Below are positions 55,435-64,000 of a DNA stretch of 64,000 nucleotides, in pieces. The position numbers were made by a program, and so were the translations under genes. The DNA comes from Clostridiales bacterium (lineage in GTDB: Bacteria; Bacillota; Clostridia; Saccharofermentanales; Saccharofermentanaceae): positions 62,001-126,000 of the forward strand of contig JAFZKB010000014.1 in assembly GCA_017551865.1 (NCBI GenBank), written 5' to 3'. Under the pieces are notes generated by a model. The model was not told the DNA's origin, did no database searches, and worked only from the letters and a program-made list of their open reading frames with translations. Position 1 is the stretch's first letter; every line of letters begins with the position of its first letter.

Positions 55435-55719
55435 TTACTTCTTGTTGACCTTGTCCTTCAGACCCTTACCAGCCTTGAAAACAGGAGCCTTGGAAGCAGG
55501 AATGCTGATAACTTCCTTTGTGCTCGGGTTTCTGCCCTTGCGAGCTGCACGCTTCTTTGTCTCGAATGTACCGAAGCCAACGAGAACGACTTTCTCCGGC
55601 TTCTTAGCAGCGAGAGCGTCACCGATAGCATCGAGAGTAGCGTTGATAGCTGCCTCAGCCTGCTTCTTGGTCATGTTTGTCTTCTTTGCAACTGCATCAA
55701 TAAGTTCTGATTTATTCAT
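55435..55719 (-). CDS. HU family DNA-binding protein
   Basis: A 94-residue histone-like protein that bends and compacts DNA as a dimer. The start MNKSELIDAVAKKTNMTKKQ and the arm segment VLVGFGTFETKKRAARKGRN are family hallmarks, as is the PSTKEVISIPASKAPVFKAG end. I use ATG 55719, which is 8 nt from AGGAGG; ATG 55725 would be only 2-3 nt away. A strong promoter and terminator make it a single-gene unit. Confidence 0.96.
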   Translation of the reverse strand: MNKSELIDAVAKKTNMTKKQAEAAINATLDAIGDALAAKKPEKVVLVGFGTFETKKRAARKGRNPSTKEVISIPASKAPVFKAGKGLKDKVNKK

Positions 55720-55754
55720 TTTCATTGCCTCCTTCAGGGCTTTATTTCAAAGTT

Positions 55755-55783
55755 ATTATGTACGTCAAAACGCCTATTGTCAA
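55755..55783 (-). promoter_or_regulatory. Promoter of the HU gene
   Basis: On the minus strand TTGACA (55783-55778), 17 bp, CATAAT (55760-55755), 36 bp before the start codon. Confidence 0.85.
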
Positions 55784-55860
55784 GGGTTTTTTCCACTTTT
55801 TCATCAAAAAGGGGATGAAGCATATTATTTTATTTTGTCAAGACTGTTTTCTATTTTTCT

Positions 55861-57198
55861 TTACAATTCCATGTCTTCGAAAGCCTTTAGTCCTTTAACC
55901 GGTTCAGATCGATTATCACCGTGCTTAACGAACAGCATCGTGACAAAACTCAAAAACGCAAATAATGCCGCATAGGGGAAGAGGATCTTATAGCTTATAT
56001 GCTTAAGTAAAGTGCCGGCAAGTACTGGTGTTACTACCTGTGCGCTCATGGACGCGGTGTAATAGTATCCGGTGAATTTTCCCGTATCCGAACCAGCACA
56101 CATCTCCACACACATCGGAAGGGAATTGACGTTAATAAGCGCCCATGAGGCACCTACGATGAAAAAGTCTATATACATCGTAAACAGAGCGCTTTCGTGA
56201 CCTCCTGTAGTGACGAAAAAGGCGACAACGAAGCAAAGGCTGAAGGTAAGTGTTCCGATAAGGATCGTCTTCTTTCTTCCGATCTTTGATGCGATGATGC
56301 CGGCCGGGATGAAGAAGATGATCGCGCCGATGTTCGTTACCAGAAAACAGGTCGATGCAAAACCCAGATTCTTATTCATCAGGTTAGAGCAGTAGGTCGT
56401 AAACCAGGTGGTCAGCGCATTGTATGCGAAGTACCAGAGGGCAACCGAGGAAAGAAGGAAGAGCATTGATGCACGAACAGCCTTCGGAAGCCTTGCTTTA
56501 TTTCCTTCGCCCTTTTCCGTAAGATCCCATTCCGGATGCTCTTTTTCGATGAGCTCATTCTCCTTCGACCATTTCGGTTCTTTTACTGTAAGAAGCATAA
56601 TGCCGATGGCAAGGAACATCAAAGCCGAGATGAAGATGAAAAGAGGCTGGTAGTTGACGTGGGGAAGGTCCTTTGTCTTACTCTCCGGATACATAAGTGC
56701 CGAGAAAATAAGGTAAATGATGCCGCCAAGTGCGCCCATCAGATTGATGATCGCATTCCCCTGGGAACGCAAGGGCTTCGGTGTGATATCGGGCATGAGA
56801 GCGACCGACGGTGAGCGGAATACGGACATGGCGATAAGGAGAAGTCCCAAAGTGATGGTAAAGGAAACGAATTTAAAGTCAGTGGGCGAGCTGGCATAGC
56901 TGTTATCGAGGACAGGCAGAATGTTTGTCAGTATGACGGCCACACCGGTGCCGAAGAGGATATAAGGCATTCTTTTGCCGATCCGTGTCCCTGTCCTGTC
57001 GGAGAGCTTTCCGAAGAAGGGGAGAAGAAACAGCGCAAGGATGTTGTCTGAAGCCATGATGGCACCCGTGATGCTCTCGTTTAAGTGGAATGTGTTACTC
57101 AGGATCAGGGGCAGGACGTTGTCGTACATCTGCCAGAAAGCGGTGATGGCGAGAAACGCCAGACCGGAAAGAAATGTGCGTTTATAGTTGAGCTTCAT
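55861..57198 (-). CDS. MFS transporter, SLC45/GPH-like sugar carrier family
   Basis: This is a 445-residue carrier with 12 predicted membrane helices. The loop GKLSDRTGTRIGKRMPYILFG between helices 2 and 3 (in part GKLSDRTGTRIGKRMPYI) is typical of the glycoside-pentoside-hexuronide and SLC45-like group, which take up oligosaccharides with protons or sodium. FRSPSVALMPDITPKPLRSQ is a second signature of that group. Helices 7-12 follow after a cytoplasmic loop of about 40 residues. GGAGG precedes the ATG. No hydrolase gene is adjacent, so the sugar is unknown. Confidence 0.88.
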   Translation of the reverse strand: MKLNYKRTFLSGLAFLAITAFWQMYDNVLPLILSNTFHLNESITGAIMASDNILALFLLPFFGKLSDRTGTRIGKRMPYILFGTGVAVILTNILPVLDNSYASSPTDFKFVSFTITLGLLLIAMSVFRSPSVALMPDITPKPLRSQGNAIINLMGALGGIIYLIFSALMYPESKTKDLPHVNYQPLFIFISALMFLAIGIMLLTVKEPKWSKENELIEKEHPEWDLTEKGEGNKARLPKAVRASMLFLLSSVALWYFAYNALTTWFTTYCSNLMNKNLGFASTCFLVTNIGAIIFFIPAGIIASKIGRKKTILIGTLTFSLCFVVAFFVTTGGHESALFTMYIDFFIVGASWALINVNSLPMCVEMCAGSDTGKFTGYYYTASMSAQVVTPVLAGTLLKHISYKILFPYAALFAFLSFVTMLFVKHGDNRSEPVKGLKAFEDMEL

Positions 57199-57337
57199 GA
57201 TTTCCTCCCCCTAAGATAGATCTTACTATCACTATAACATGAATCAATACTCAAAAAAACGAAATTGCATTCTTGGGCAACTCGTGATAAGGTTACATGT
57301 GTATTTAAATATTTGTACTTTTCAGGAGGAAAAAGAA

Positions 57338-57541
57338 ATGGCTATTTCAAAAGATATGATCATTGCAGAAGTTCTGAACGAGCATCAGGAGCTGGTTCCG
57401 GTATTCATGAACAGCGGCCTTCACTGTCTCGGCTGCGCGATGGCTCACGGCGAGTCTATCGAAGAAGCCTGCGCAGTACACGGCCTTGACTGTGACGCTC
57501 TGGTAACAGCACTCAATACCGCTCTCGGTGAGAATGCCTGA
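57338..57541 (+). CDS. DUF1858 domain protein
   Basis: A 67-residue protein matching the DUF1858 / hydrid-cluster-associated family. Cys30 and Cys33 (GLHCLGCAMAHG) and a further Cys near residue 45 are the conserved residues. The domain is often fused to hybrid-cluster or nitrite/sulfite-related proteins; here it stands alone. Function is unknown; a redox or metal-sensing role is suggested by the cysteines. CAGGAGGA lies 7 nt before ATG 57338; the frame extends upstream but without a site. A strong terminator follows. Confidence 0.85.
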   Translation: MAISKDMIIAEVLNEHQELVPVFMNSGLHCLGCAMAHGESIEEACAVHGLDCDALVTALNTALGENA

Positions 57542-57571
57542 TCTTTGATCGATATTTACTAAGTAAAAAAG

Positions 57572-57607
57572 AAGGAACTGCCTTAAACAAAAGGCAGTTC
57601 CTTTTTT
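57572..57607 (+). terminator. Intrinsic terminator of the DUF1858 gene
   Basis: AAGGAACTGCCTT (57572-57584) pairs perfectly with AAGGCAGTTCCTT (57591-57603), followed by more T residues. Confidence 0.9.
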
Positions 57608-57630
57608 ATCGTATTGTCCGAGTCGGAGGG

Positions 57631-60177
57631 TCATTGTTTCGGACGTCCGTACGTGTAAGTTCCGGCGAGGCCTGCGACCATTTTTCCGTTGCTGTCCTTA
57701 TAGTAGGCAAATACCCAGTAGAAGTTATAATCTGTTGAGATCGCCTTCGTATCTTTATACTGCGTGCCCTGCGTGGTCATGCCGATATATCCATATGCTC
57801 CGTTAGCGCCTCTCTTGCCGTAGATCAGATAGCCTTCCGCTCCTTCTACGGCTGTCCATGTGAGGGAAACGGCTCCCGTTAGGGAGGAAGCTTTCAGATT
57901 TAATACGGCCGGAAGCGGACTTGCTTTCGCATAGACATACTTCGCGCAGACACCGGGGATCATCTTACCGTTATTGTCCGTGATGTACGGGAAGACCCAG
58001 TAGAAGTTAAAGTCAGAACCGAATGCCTTGGTATCGGTAAAGGTCGTGCCGAGCGTGGTCATGCCGATATAACCGTATTTTCCGTCAGAACCATGGATGC
58101 CGTAGATGAGGTAGCCGTCGACATCTTCCGTTTCGTTCCATGTCAGTTTTACACGGCTCTTGCCATCGCCGACTGCCTTAAGACCAGTGGTCTCCGGCGG
58201 CGGAGCGAACATCATTTTCTTTAAAACGACATGAATATGTCCGTCCGGGAAAGTCTTAACGCTATCGACTTCGCCGTGATTCAAATTGATGAAGAGATCT
58301 CTGGAGAAGACGTATCCGTCGTTGGGCGTCAGATCGAACTCGGCATAGTAGTATTTGCCGCGAAGGAATTCTGTCGGTACGACTTTTTCCGTTCCGCTTG
58401 TACTTTCAAACCAGTACCGGTGTGTCGCTGTGTATTTTGCGCCGCGCTCCGGAGTAATACCTGCAAGGACATTCCCGGCATCATCGCCTTCGGTCAGAAG
58501 AGTCGTCTGCCCCAGCTGCGGATTGAAAACGGTCAGGTCAACGCCTTCGATGATCGTGCGTGAATCCTCTTTAAAGATGATATCTACGACCATATCGTAG
58601 GCCTTATCCCATACTGTGAATGTAAGTGTATCCTTGATTTCTTCTCCACGCTGCCCGCCATCGCCGACTTCGCAGCTGTAAAGGTAGAAACCGTCGTTCG
58701 GAATGACCGTGAGTTCGATCGTGTCACCGGGCAGGCCCTTTGTCTTGTTGACGGATACCGTGCCGCCCTCGACCTTTTTACCGGATTCATCGTAGAGAAT
58801 AGTGCCATCTTCTTTATGTACGCAGTAGTTCACGATGATCGATCGGGGATCGTTCGGGCCGATCTGCTTACAGGTCACAAGTACTTCAGTCGCGCTGTCG
58901 CCCATGGTGAACTGAAGAGGAGACTTCGAAAGATCAAGATCATACTCAGAAGAACTGTCCTTGATCGTGATCTTCTGGATCAAGCATCCTGTGCCCGGAT
59001 ATGCTTTGAGCGTGACGATGTCTCCGGATCTGGCATATGTATTATCTGCCGTGCAGGTGGCATATTGATAGGTAGCAAGTTCCGTCATGTCTACATTGTA
59101 CGTGGTGCATTTAGTAGTGATACGGTTTTTGCCGTTATTTGGGATCTTGGTATTTTGGGTTCGGATATATGCTCTGTCGTCGTCGCTGACAAAGAACTGC
59201 GCGATCTCAGCACCTGAAATGTTGATTTCTGTATTTTCTGTGAATTTGTATCCTTTTTTCGGATAGAGTGTGATGTCGGCAAAATACAGGCCATCTTCGT
59301 CAAATTCGTTTGCTGCATACCCGTAATCCGGTGCGGTAGTGTCTGTTCCGCCGATTTTCCATGTGGCGTCGCTAATGATAAAGGGTGCATCTTCATCCAC
59401 GGTAAAATCTGCAGCCGCGCCATAATCGTTCATTTCTTCGGCCTTCCCGAGTTCAGGCATGGCAAGCGTTCCCAAAACGCCGGATATCTCTGTCCGGTCA
59501 TCTTCTTTGAAAGTGATATCTACGACCATAGCAGAAGATTTTTCCCAGACCACGAATGTTCTTTTGTCCGTTAAATGGAAAAACGATTGTCCGCCATCGC
59601 CGACAGCGATATCGTCCACATAGTAACCATCATCCGCGCGAGCCCATACATAGACAGCATCTCCCGGTTTGGCGTATTCGGAAGGAGTGAGCATCGCTTC
59701 GCCGCCTCGGATGATCTCGCCCTCGGAGTCGTACATGAGATAACCATTCTTATCGTAGGCCGCGTAATTGAGGTGAAGAAGTCTCGGATCATTAGGACCT
59801 CTCTCTCTCATCGTGATAGTAAGAACAGTATTGGCTGCTCTTACGGTAAAAGAAGTTGCGTTAAGTGCAAGCTGTTGCTCTCCTTTTTTATCAGTGACAG
59901 TTAATCCTTCGAGGATATATGCCTCTCTGGATTCAAGATTTTTAATATGGATCGTGGTGCCTTTTTTGGCGGAAGCCTTATCCAGGTACATAAGGACAAA
60001 GTTATTATCTGTGTATTTGAATGTCTGTTGCTCGGTCCCATCGGAGTTTAAAAGCTTCAACGTTACCGCCAGATCGATCATACTGTCCGCACTTACGCTT
60101 TTGCCCTGTGAAAAGAACAGGATGCCCGGAAGCATGAGAACAGAGAGAATGAAGCATATCGCTCTTTTACAATTCAT
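57631..60177 (-). CDS. Secreted repeat protein with two duplicated beta modules and two Fn3-like repeats
   Basis: An 848-residue exported protein. The signal peptide ends near residue 30 (GKSVSADS). The middle has two similar modules of about 265 residues (near 115-375 and 400-650). Each contains a GPNDPR start, a YDxxG stretch, an InlB-B-repeat-like GDxVxVxAxxxDGYYxxxIxVGDGGQ segment and a VVDIxFKEDxRTxIxGV segment. Two Fn3-like repeats (about 660-848) carry the GYLIYG...GYIGMTTxGTxFxDTKA signature of the other surface proteins. I use ATG 60177 with GGAGG 6 nt upstream; TTG 60183 overlaps that site. No enzyme domain is seen. Confidence 0.87.
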   Translation of the reverse strand: MNCKRAICFILSVLMLPGILFFSQGKSVSADSMIDLAVTLKLLNSDGTEQQTFKYTDNNFVLMYLDKASAKKGTTIHIKNLESREAYILEGLTVTDKKGEQQLALNATSFTVRAANTVLTITMRERGPNDPRLLHLNYAAYDKNGYLMYDSEGEIIRGGEAMLTPSEYAKPGDAVYVWARADDGYYVDDIAVGDGGQSFFHLTDKRTFVVWEKSSAMVVDITFKEDDRTEISGVLGTLAMPELGKAEEMNDYGAAADFTVDEDAPFIISDATWKIGGTDTTAPDYGYAANEFDEDGLYFADITLYPKKGYKFTENTEINISGAEIAQFFVSDDDRAYIRTQNTKIPNNGKNRITTKCTTYNVDMTELATYQYATCTADNTYARSGDIVTLKAYPGTGCLIQKITIKDSSSEYDLDLSKSPLQFTMGDSATEVLVTCKQIGPNDPRSIIVNYCVHKEDGTILYDESGKKVEGGTVSVNKTKGLPGDTIELTVIPNDGFYLYSCEVGDGGQRGEEIKDTLTFTVWDKAYDMVVDIIFKEDSRTIIEGVDLTVFNPQLGQTTLLTEGDDAGNVLAGITPERGAKYTATHRYWFESTSGTEKVVPTEFLRGKYYYAEFDLTPNDGYVFSRDLFINLNHGEVDSVKTFPDGHIHVVLKKMMFAPPPETTGLKAVGDGKSRVKLTWNETEDVDGYLIYGIHGSDGKYGYIGMTTLGTTFTDTKAFGSDFNFYWVFPYITDNNGKMIPGVCAKYVYAKASPLPAVLNLKASSLTGAVSLTWTAVEGAEGYLIYGKRGANGAYGYIGMTTQGTQYKDTKAISTDYNFYWVFAYYKDSNGKMVAGLAGTYTYGRPKQ

Positions 60178-60204
60178 AACCAACCTCCAAAACTTTTACC
60201 CTAA

Positions 60205-60245
60205 AAACAAAATTCCCTCCTATTCTATATGATAAAGAGGGAATT
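60205..60245 (-). terminator. Intrinsic terminator of the response regulator/kinase operon
   Basis: AATTCCCTC (60211-60219) and GAGGGAATT (60237-60245) form a perfect 9-bp stem. On the minus strand it is followed by TTGTTTTTAG. It lies 32 nt after the kinase stop. Confidence 0.75.
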
Positions 60246-60276
60246 ATCAATTATTTATGAGAGAATTGACGAAAAC

Positions 60277-62460
60277 TTACTCTTCGTCTTCCGGTTCTTC
60301 TCCCAGATCGTACTCGGAAGCTTTAAAGACGATATGGAATTCGGAACCTTTTCCTTCTTCGCTTTCGACCCAGATCTTGCCGCCGTGCTTATCCATTACA
60401 CTCTTTACGATCGAAAGCCCGAGCCCCGAGCCTGTCTTGTTGATGCCGGAGTTCTCGGCGCGGTAGAAGCGGTCGAATACATACGGGACTTCGTTTGCCG
60501 GGATACCGACGCCGTTGTCCTTGATCAGGACCTCGACGGCATTTCCGCCGAGCATGGCCGGATCTTCGTACCTGTGGCAGGTGATATCGATCTGCCCGTC
60601 GTCGTGGGTATACTTCATGGCGTTGACGATGATGTTCTCAAAGACCCGCAGAAGCTTCTTCGGATCGCCCTCGATCAGAAGATCGTCATCTTCCGGCGCA
60701 TGGAAACGGATGACCTTGTCCGTACCTTCACACTCCGCGTGATACAGCTGGTAAAGATCCTGTACCATTTCCTTGATACTGATGGGCATCATCTCGAGCG
60801 TATCGTTTTCTGATTCCATACGCGTGAGCTGTACAAGGTCCGAGATCAGCTGCTCCATCTGTACGCTTCTTGTATGCATGTTGGAAAGATACTGTACTTC
60901 CTGTTCACGGGAAAGCGGTTCTTTGGCATTTAACATCAGCTCGATGTAGCCGCGGATCGCGGTGATCGGTGTACGAAGGTCATGAGAAACATTTGACATG
61001 ACCTTTTTTCTGGCTTCTTCGTTCTCGAGGAGACGCTCATGATTCTTCAGAAGATCCTGATTGACTCGGGAGATGTATTTGGTCTTTTCTTCGACGGCAC
61101 TGGCGAGGTTTCTATTGTTATCCTGAAGTTTGTCATAGGTCTGTACGTAATCCATGACGAAGTAAAGTGTGAATCCCACGGCCAGGAACAGAAGAAGAAA
61201 AGCATGAAGCGTGATATATACGAAATACTGCATTCGAAGGAATGTGGCGATGTGCATCGCGAACATCAGGATGACGGCACTTGTATAAAGGTGTTTGCCG
61301 TGATCGAAGATACGCGTCATGTAGAAGACGCGGAAAATGCAGTAGAGGTTCGTGATAAGGACCAGGACCATGTTCGCGACCACAGAAGAACGTAAATACA
61401 GGACGTTCGGGAAGCACCAGAAGGTGACCAGATAGAAGGCCGTCAGCATGGAAATGCAGGAGAGCTCGAAGAAACGGAGCGTGTCAAAAAGTTTGCTCGT
61501 GCCCTTCGGATAAAGCGAGAAGAAGAACAGGAATGTCCAAAAATTCGCCATGATGAGAAGGGAGATCTTAATGAGCATATTCCAGTTTCCCGGCATGATG
61601 GTGACCATCGGGGAGAAGATCTCATAGAGAAGCTCGGAAAGGAACATCAGCATGAAGAAGTAGAACTTGGACTTGCTGACGAATGTTCTGGAGATGTACT
61701 GTCCGCCTATCGCAAAGAATACCCAGAAAGCACAGATAACGGTCAGGTACATGCGGACCGAATACTCGATGGTACCGATGGTCGTAGGCGAAGCGATACA
61801 GGGACTGCAGAGGATGCCGCCGTACGGAGACGAGAAATTGGCGCAGTCGATCACGATCTCGATCTTTCCTTCGGAAGGCTCCAGCTGAATATCGGTACAA
61901 ACCTGCGCCGGCTCATAAAGGGCTTTCGAACTGGAAACGATACCGTAGTGGCGGACAGCCTTTCCGTTGACCCAGATCGTCGCGGACTGCGAGATCTCAG
62001 GAATGTTTAACGTGACAAAGTCGACAGCCTGGTTTAATACCAGCTCGATCCTGTAGGTGCCTACGCCGAATGCTTCCATCTTCGGTACTTCCTGACCGAA
62101 AGAATAGAGTTCCGTCGCATCGCCCAAGTCTGTCCATCCGTAGGAAGAGATCTTCACGCCTTTGTAGTAGGGATACTGCTCTTTGGCATTCTCTTCGCGG
62201 CTGTTGTGGATCATCTCCGGGGAAAGAAGCTGTCCGGGATAGAATTCCCAGCCCTTTTCCAAAGTGACCGGCATGCCCTTTGTCTCATTCCATGTGGTGA
62301 GGTTTACCGCGCCGTAAATGGTATAGGAAAAATCGCTGCCCCGTCTCTGATTGATCAAAAGAAAAGCCAGAGACGAAACAACGATTGCTGCGATCAGTAT
62401 GATTACGGCCACGCCTAAAGGAAAAAGGCGCTTTTCTGAGCTAGAAGATTCCGGCGACAT
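60277..62460 (-). CDS. Sensor histidine kinase with 7TM (7TMR-DISM-like) input domain
   Basis: A 727-residue membrane kinase. A first helix near 12-34 is followed by about 200 residues outside the cell, resembling a carbohydrate-binding jelly-roll (VNIPEISQSATIWVNGKAV type, seen here as NIPEISQSATIWVNG). Seven helices follow (about 235-440), the 7TMR-DISM arrangement. After a short coiled coil, the HisKA site SHDLRTPITAIRGYIE and the ATPase boxes IIVNAMKY, DNGVGIP and GSGLGLSIV are all intact. It phosphorylates the OmpR-type regulator encoded 27 nt upstream. An acidic tail (LGEEPEDEE) closes it. The ligand may be a sugar or cell-wall fragment; this is inference from the outer domain. Confidence 0.92.
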   Translation of the reverse strand: MSPESSSSEKRLFPLGVAVIILIAAIVVSSLAFLLINQRRGSDFSYTIYGAVNLTTWNETKGMPVTLEKGWEFYPGQLLSPEMIHNSREENAKEQYPYYKGVKISSYGWTDLGDATELYSFGQEVPKMEAFGVGTYRIELVLNQAVDFVTLNIPEISQSATIWVNGKAVRHYGIVSSSKALYEPAQVCTDIQLEPSEGKIEIVIDCANFSSPYGGILCSPCIASPTTIGTIEYSVRMYLTVICAFWVFFAIGGQYISRTFVSKSKFYFFMLMFLSELLYEIFSPMVTIMPGNWNMLIKISLLIMANFWTFLFFFSLYPKGTSKLFDTLRFFELSCISMLTAFYLVTFWCFPNVLYLRSSVVANMVLVLITNLYCIFRVFYMTRIFDHGKHLYTSAVILMFAMHIATFLRMQYFVYITLHAFLLLFLAVGFTLYFVMDYVQTYDKLQDNNRNLASAVEEKTKYISRVNQDLLKNHERLLENEEARKKVMSNVSHDLRTPITAIRGYIELMLNAKEPLSREQEVQYLSNMHTRSVQMEQLISDLVQLTRMESENDTLEMMPISIKEMVQDLYQLYHAECEGTDKVIRFHAPEDDDLLIEGDPKKLLRVFENIIVNAMKYTHDDGQIDITCHRYEDPAMLGGNAVEVLIKDNGVGIPANEVPYVFDRFYRAENSGINKTGSGLGLSIVKSVMDKHGGKIWVESEEGKGSEFHIVFKASEYDLGEEPEDEE

Positions 62461-62487
62461 AATGATCCTACGCTTCCGAAAAAAGGA

Positions 62488-63195
62488 TTACTCGGCGCGC
62501 ATGGTATTGCGGATCGGCGGGTAAGTGAAAGAATATCCGGAACCCCATTCAGTTTTAACGAACTGAACGGTCGGATCTGCTTTCTCCATCTTCTTACGCA
62601 GATAGCTGATGTTTACCATAACGAGATGGTTGTCGCAAAGACCGTCATCACCCCATACATGGGAGTAGATGCGTGCGAATGGAACGATCACGTTTGGGGT
62701 CTCCGCCAAAAGACGGAGGATATCGAATTCACGGTTGGTAAGATGAACCGGTACATCATTGAGGGTAACTTCACGTGTCTTGACGTTCATGGTCAGCGGC
62801 GGGAACTCCATAAGGAATCCGTCACGGGTCATGTTGCGGCGGATATGCGCGGAGATACGGGCAGAGAGCTCCGGAAGGTTATAAGGCTTGGTCATATAGT
62901 CATCACCGCCGGCCTTAAATCCGGTGATTTTGTCTTCCAGCTGATCCTTAGCCGAAAGGAAAATAATCGGCGCATTGGAATATACATGGATCTTCGACGG
63001 AAGATCATAAGCATTTCCATCCGGAAGCATGATGTCCAGCACGATACAGTCATAGGAGTTTGTTTCTACCTTCTGAAGTGTCTGGGCGATATTCGTCGCT
63101 ACACTTACGTCGTAGCCCTCGTTCGTCAGAAATGATCGGTTGATCTCGAGAATGTCAGTATCATCATCAACCAGCAGAATACGATGTTTGGCCAT
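62488..63195 (-). CDS. OmpR family response regulator
   Basis: A 235-residue two-component regulator. The receiver has the acidic pocket (Asp10-Asp12), phospho-acceptor Asp54 (VLDIMLPDG), and LSAK with the conserved lysine near 85. The C-terminal winged helix (about 130-228) has LTNREFDILRLLAE and ends with the VKTEWGSGYSF signature. I use ATG 63195 (AAAGGATGG about 8 nt upstream); GTG 63207 is in frame but overlaps that site. It is transcribed with the 7TM kinase and shares a divergent control region with dinB. Confidence 0.95.
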   Translation of the reverse strand: MAKHRILLVDDDTDILEINRSFLTNEGYDVSVATNIAQTLQKVETNSYDCIVLDIMLPDGNAYDLPSKIHVYSNAPIIFLSAKDQLEDKITGFKAGGDDYMTKPYNLPELSARISAHIRRNMTRDGFLMEFPPLTMNVKTREVTLNDVPVHLTNREFDILRLLAETPNVIVPFARIYSHVWGDDGLCDNHLVMVNISYLRKKMEKADPTVQFVKTEWGSGYSFTYPPIRNTMRAE

Positions 63196-63383
63196 ATTTA
63201 GCACCATCCTTTACAAATGTCAATGTCCCGGCTTTCGGGACCCCCAAAATTTACAACTACAAAAAAACTTGTGTCTTTGACATTATACAATTATCAAATG
63301 CAAAATTAAAGTGGAAAAGCGAAGAAAAGATGTAGATTTTATAAACATATAGAAAAACGCTCTTTTGTGTGATATGATAAAAA

Positions 63384-63397
63384 CGAACAAACGTTTA
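63384..63397 (+). promoter_or_regulatory. LexA (SOS) box upstream of dinB
   Basis: CGAACAAACGTTTA matches 13 of 14 positions of the Gram-positive LexA/DinR consensus CGAACRNRYGTTYC. A possible -10 hexamer TATGAT (63373-63378) lies just upstream, so bound LexA would block the promoter. Confidence 0.7.
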
Positions 63398-63408
63398 TGA
63401 AAGGGCGC

Positions 63409-64000
63409 ATGGTACCGGTGGACCGTAATATCCTGCATGTGGATCAGAACTGTTTCTTCGCTTCTGTTGAGATGAGAAGTCATCCTGAGTGGCGGAATAT
63501 TCCTATGGCAGTTGGCGGGGACAGCAAAGAGCGGCACGGGATCATCCTGGCCAAGAATCCTCTGGCCCAGAAAGCCGGTGTGAAGACGGCCGAGGCGATC
63601 TGGCAGGCGAAGCAGAAATGCCCCGGACTTCTGGTTGTGCCTGCGCACTTCGATCAGTACGTGTACTTTTCCGACAGAACTCGGGAACTTTTTCTGCAGT
63701 ATACCGATAAAGTAGAGCCATTCGGCCTTGATGAGTGCTGGCTCGACATCACGGGATCGACACTGGGGACGCCCCGGCAGATCGCTGACGAGATCAGGAA
63801 ACGCGTCAGGGAAGAACTTGGACTTAGCTGTTCTGTGGGCGTCAGCTTCAATAAATCCTTTGCCAAGCTCGGGTCGGACTATAAGAAGCCGGACGCGACG
63901 ACGGAGATCACGAAGGAGAACTTCCGTAGAATCGTCTGGCCGCTTCCGGTCAGTGATCTGCTTTACGTGGGAAGGGCGACGAATGCGGCCTTTTCGAAGA
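63409..64000 (+). CDS. dinB: DNA polymerase IV, N-terminal part (3' end outside window)
   Basis: The frame runs without stop to the end of the window; 197 residues are visible. ILHVDQNCFFASVEM near the start and GLDECWLDITG near residue 105 carry the metal-binding Asp and Asp-Glu of Y-family polymerases, and SCSVGVSFNKSFAKLGSDYKK (SVGVSFNKSFAKLGSDYK) is the fingers/palm segment. The enzyme bypasses DNA lesions with low fidelity. ATG 63409 is preferred since ATG 63397 overlaps the LexA box; AAAGGG is only 3 nt from 63409, so initiation may be weak. Confidence 0.93.
   Translation, partial: MVPVDRNILHVDQNCFFASVEMRSHPEWRNIPMAVGGDSKERHGIILAKNPLAQKAGVKTAEAIWQAKQKCPGLLVVPAHFDQYVYFSDRTRELFLQYTDKVEPFGLDECWLDITGSTLGTPRQIADEIRKRVREELGLSCSVGVSFNKSFAKLGSDYKKPDATTEITKENFRRIVWPLPVSDLLYVGRATNAAFSK

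Overview
The window looks like a chromosome segment from an anaerobic member of the Clostridia (Bacillota), probably gut- or rumen-associated. Pointers are a BceB-type permease, a prolyl-tRNA synthetase with the bacterial insertion domain, a fused FeoA-FeoB iron transporter, a Spo0A-C-like regulator, an Re-citrate-synthase-like enzyme, a domain-permuted GH3 glucosidase like those described from Ruminococcus and Butyrivibrio, and many secreted BspA-type leucine-rich-repeat proteins. No tRNA, rRNA, insertion sequence, phage gene or genuine CRISPR array was seen. Both ends cut through genes: a permease on the left and DNA polymerase IV on the right.

Layout. 1-4081: end of a BceB-like permease and a permuted GH3 enzyme. 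4171-12771: four secreted proteins in an A-B-B-A order, where A is three Fn3-like repeats, BspA-type LRRs and a CAP domain, and B is LRRs followed by two Fn3-like repeats. 12776-17277 (minus): membrane protein, NadE and an rRNA methyltransferase. 17390-19893: M48 protease and an isopropylmalate/Re-citrate synthase family enzyme. 19990-20331: a seven-unit array of CATGGG...CCCATG palindromes at 53-bp spacing. 20407-23507 (minus): a two-gene FAD oxidoreductase operon. 23710-29903: proS, an ECF sigma/anti-sigma pair, a methyltransferase, another LRR/Fn3 surface protein and a GNAT remnant. 29913-35246 (minus): AraC regulator, FeoAB, cyclophilin, RluA. 35374-43740: a DUF1934-like protein, rpmF, then der-typA-mltG-U32-GH32 as one dense run, and a YccF protein. 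43779-45688 (minus): CPBP protease and an A24 prepilin peptidase. 45804-55376: glycogen phosphorylase with a histone-H1-like tail, a lipoprotein, small membrane proteins, a phosphoesterase, a PC4-like protein, the ligA-5-FCL operon and a Spo0A-C-like regulator. 55435-63195 (mostly minus): HU, an MFS carrier, a DUF1858 protein, a large secreted repeat protein and a response regulator/7TM sensor kinase operon. 63409-end: dinB behind a LexA-type box.

Two themes recur. First, six secreted proteins share one roughly 90-residue Fn3-like module (14 copies), which suggests a lineage-specific cell-surface building block attached to LRR, CAP or beta-repeat domains. Second, several untranslated leaders pair with their own Shine-Dalgarno sequence (before the GH3 gene, before the first CAP protein, and over a 35-codon hydrophobic reading frame at 49311). 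The most unusual non-coding structure is the palindrome array at 19990-20331. The most unusual coding features are the Lys/Ala-rich tail on glycogen phosphorylase and the apparent Cys-to-His change at the glutaminase nucleophile of NadE.
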